This document shows, piece by piece, positions 5,481 through 6,200 of a stretch of DNA of 6,200 nt. The translations under genes and the position numbers were made by a program. The notes under the pieces are model-generated. The model saw only the letters and a program-made list of their open reading frames with translations, was not told the DNA's origin and ran no database searches. The first letter of the stretch is position 1. Each line of letters opens with the position of its first letter. The stretch lies in assembly GCA_902489515.1 (NCBI GenBank), contig CABUAL010000116.1:1-6200 (forward strand), given 5' to 3'. Source of the stretch: an uncultured Collinsella sp. (GTDB lineage: Bacteria; Actinomycetota; Coriobacteriia; Coriobacteriales; Coriobacteriaceae).

Positions 5481-5599
5481 GGCCGCCAAGGCATTTGCTT
5501 CCCATTAACAACTGCATAGTCCCGTTTGAGCGCGTATACCGTGCCGGGGCAATGCTGTCTAAATTCCCCGCGCGAGACCTGCGCAAGAAAGGATTTGTT
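5481..5599 (+). other. MarR-DegV intergenic region, no firm signals
   Basis: No T-tailed hairpin is present. TAAATT (5560-5565) and TATACC (5535-5540) could be -10 boxes, but neither has a good -35 at 16-18 bp. CGGGG (5545-5549) and CCCCG (5566-5570) form only a 5-bp dyad with a 16-nt loop. The only clear signal is the ribosome site of the next gene. Confidence 0.3.
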
Positions 5600-6200
5600 A
5601 TGTCCGTCCGCATTATTACCGATTCCGCAAGCGATATGTCGCCGGCGGAGCACCCCGCTCTGCGTGTTCTGCCGCTGTCCGTCACCTTTGGCACCGATGT
5701 GTACATGGATGGCGTCGACATCGATCACCAGCGCTTTTACGAGATGCTCGTGGAGCGCGATGAGCTGCCCAAGACCGGCCAGGTCAACCCGTACGCGTTT
5801 TCGCAGGCGATTGCCGAGGCGCGTGAGGCCGGCGACGAGGCCGTGATTATTACCGTGGGCGCCAAGCTTTCGGGCACCAATCAGAGCGCCCGTACCGCAC
5901 TTGCCGAGGCGCCGGGCGGCGACGTGTTCGTCGTGGACAGCAATAACGTGACCTTGGGAGAGCGCGTGCTGGTCGAGTATGCGCTGCGCCTGGTGGATGA
6001 GGGCCGTAGTGCGGCCCAGATCGCGGCAGCGGTCGAGGCCGTGCGCGACCGCGTGGTGGTTATCGGCCTGCTCGAGACGCTGGAGTATCTGGTGCGTGGC
6101 GGTCGTCTGTCTGCTGCGGCCGGCGCCGTGGGTACGCTGCTCAACGTGAAGCCGGTCGTGGCCGCCGAGGACGGCCTCATCGTGCAGCTGGGCAAGGCGG
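5600..6200 (+). CDS. DegV family (fatty-acid-binding) protein, 3' end missing
   Basis: The first 200 residues of a DegV protein (full family length about 280), cut by the right edge. DegV/FakB-type proteins hold a single fatty acid between two alpha/beta domains. In firmicutes, FakB hands the fatty acid to the kinase FakA for phosphorylation and entry into phospholipid synthesis. Seen here: IITDSASDM (5-13, the N-terminal strand and Asp-Ser loop), KTGQVNPYAF (58-67, where many members read TSQ-x-P), GAKLSGTNQSA (87-97), VVDSNNVTLGER (111-122) and LETLEYLVRGGRLSAAAG (158-175, the family's Y-L-GGR signature). Start: ATG 5600 follows AAAGGA (5588-5593) by 6 nt. No FakA-like gene is in view, so a role in exogenous fatty-acid use is inference from the family. 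The MarR gene upstream is a possible but unproven regulator. Confidence 0.94.
   Translation, partial: MSVRIITDSASDMSPAEHPALRVLPLSVTFGTDVYMDGVDIDHQRFYEMLVERDELPKTGQVNPYAFSQAIAEAREAGDEAVIITVGAKLSGTNQSARTALAEAPGGDVFVVDSNNVTLGERVLVEYALRLVDEGRSAAQIAAAVEAVRDRVVVIGLLETLEYLVRGGRLSAAAGAVGTLLNVKPVVAAEDGLIVQLGKA

Noticed and set aside
5545..5570. Terminator between the MarR and DegV genes
   Set aside because: Only a 5-bp CGGGG/CCCCG dyad with a 16-nt loop and no T-run.
1..6200. CRISPR array, tRNA, rRNA, integrase or transposase gene
   Set aside because: No regularly spaced repeat array, no cloverleaf or rRNA core sequence, and no transposase-like protein was seen. The repeats present are short intergenic elements.

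Overview
The window is GC-rich and densely coded. It reads like a piece of a Coriobacteriia genome, most likely Collinsella or a close relative. The basis is codon and base composition, Shine-Dalgarno (SD) starts, and intergenic hairpins with arms of the type CCACCACAAAGG around a GGGGACAG-type loop, which I remember as common in Collinsella. That assignment is recall plus inference; no rRNA or other marker gene is present.

Layout from left to right. Positions 1-200 hold the 5' end of a minus-strand gene of unknown function, running off the left edge. A divergent spacer (201-380) with several dyad elements leads into a plus-strand lactate permease gene (lldP/lctP type, 381-1964). The 278-bp gap after it (1965-2242) contains two kinds of short modular intergenic repeat and then two 16-bp dyads just upstream of pckA. 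pckA (2243-3913) encodes ATP-dependent phosphoenolpyruvate carboxykinase with all its signature motifs. It ends in a perfect hairpin terminator whose T-run overlaps the -35 box of the next promoter. That promoter drives a leader RNA holding an 18-bp terminator-like hairpin with a T-run and two competing downstream hairpins, followed by a free-standing B3/4-domain protein (4141-4860). A second copy of the same hairpin-terminator family, in inverted orientation, closes that gene. A MarR-type regulator (5031-5480) and the 5' part of a DegV-family fatty-acid-binding protein (5600-6200, cut by the right edge) finish the window.

Functionally, lldP and pckA both touch the lactate/pyruvate/PEP/oxaloacetate node of an anaerobic fermenter. 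They look like separate transcription units rather than one operon, since repeats and a candidate operator region lie between them. The B3/4, MarR and DegV genes each appear to have their own upstream signals. The most interesting unexplained item is the leader RNA at about 4003-4120, which has mutually exclusive pairings consistent with transcription attenuation of the B3/4 gene, or with a roughly 98-nt terminated small RNA.
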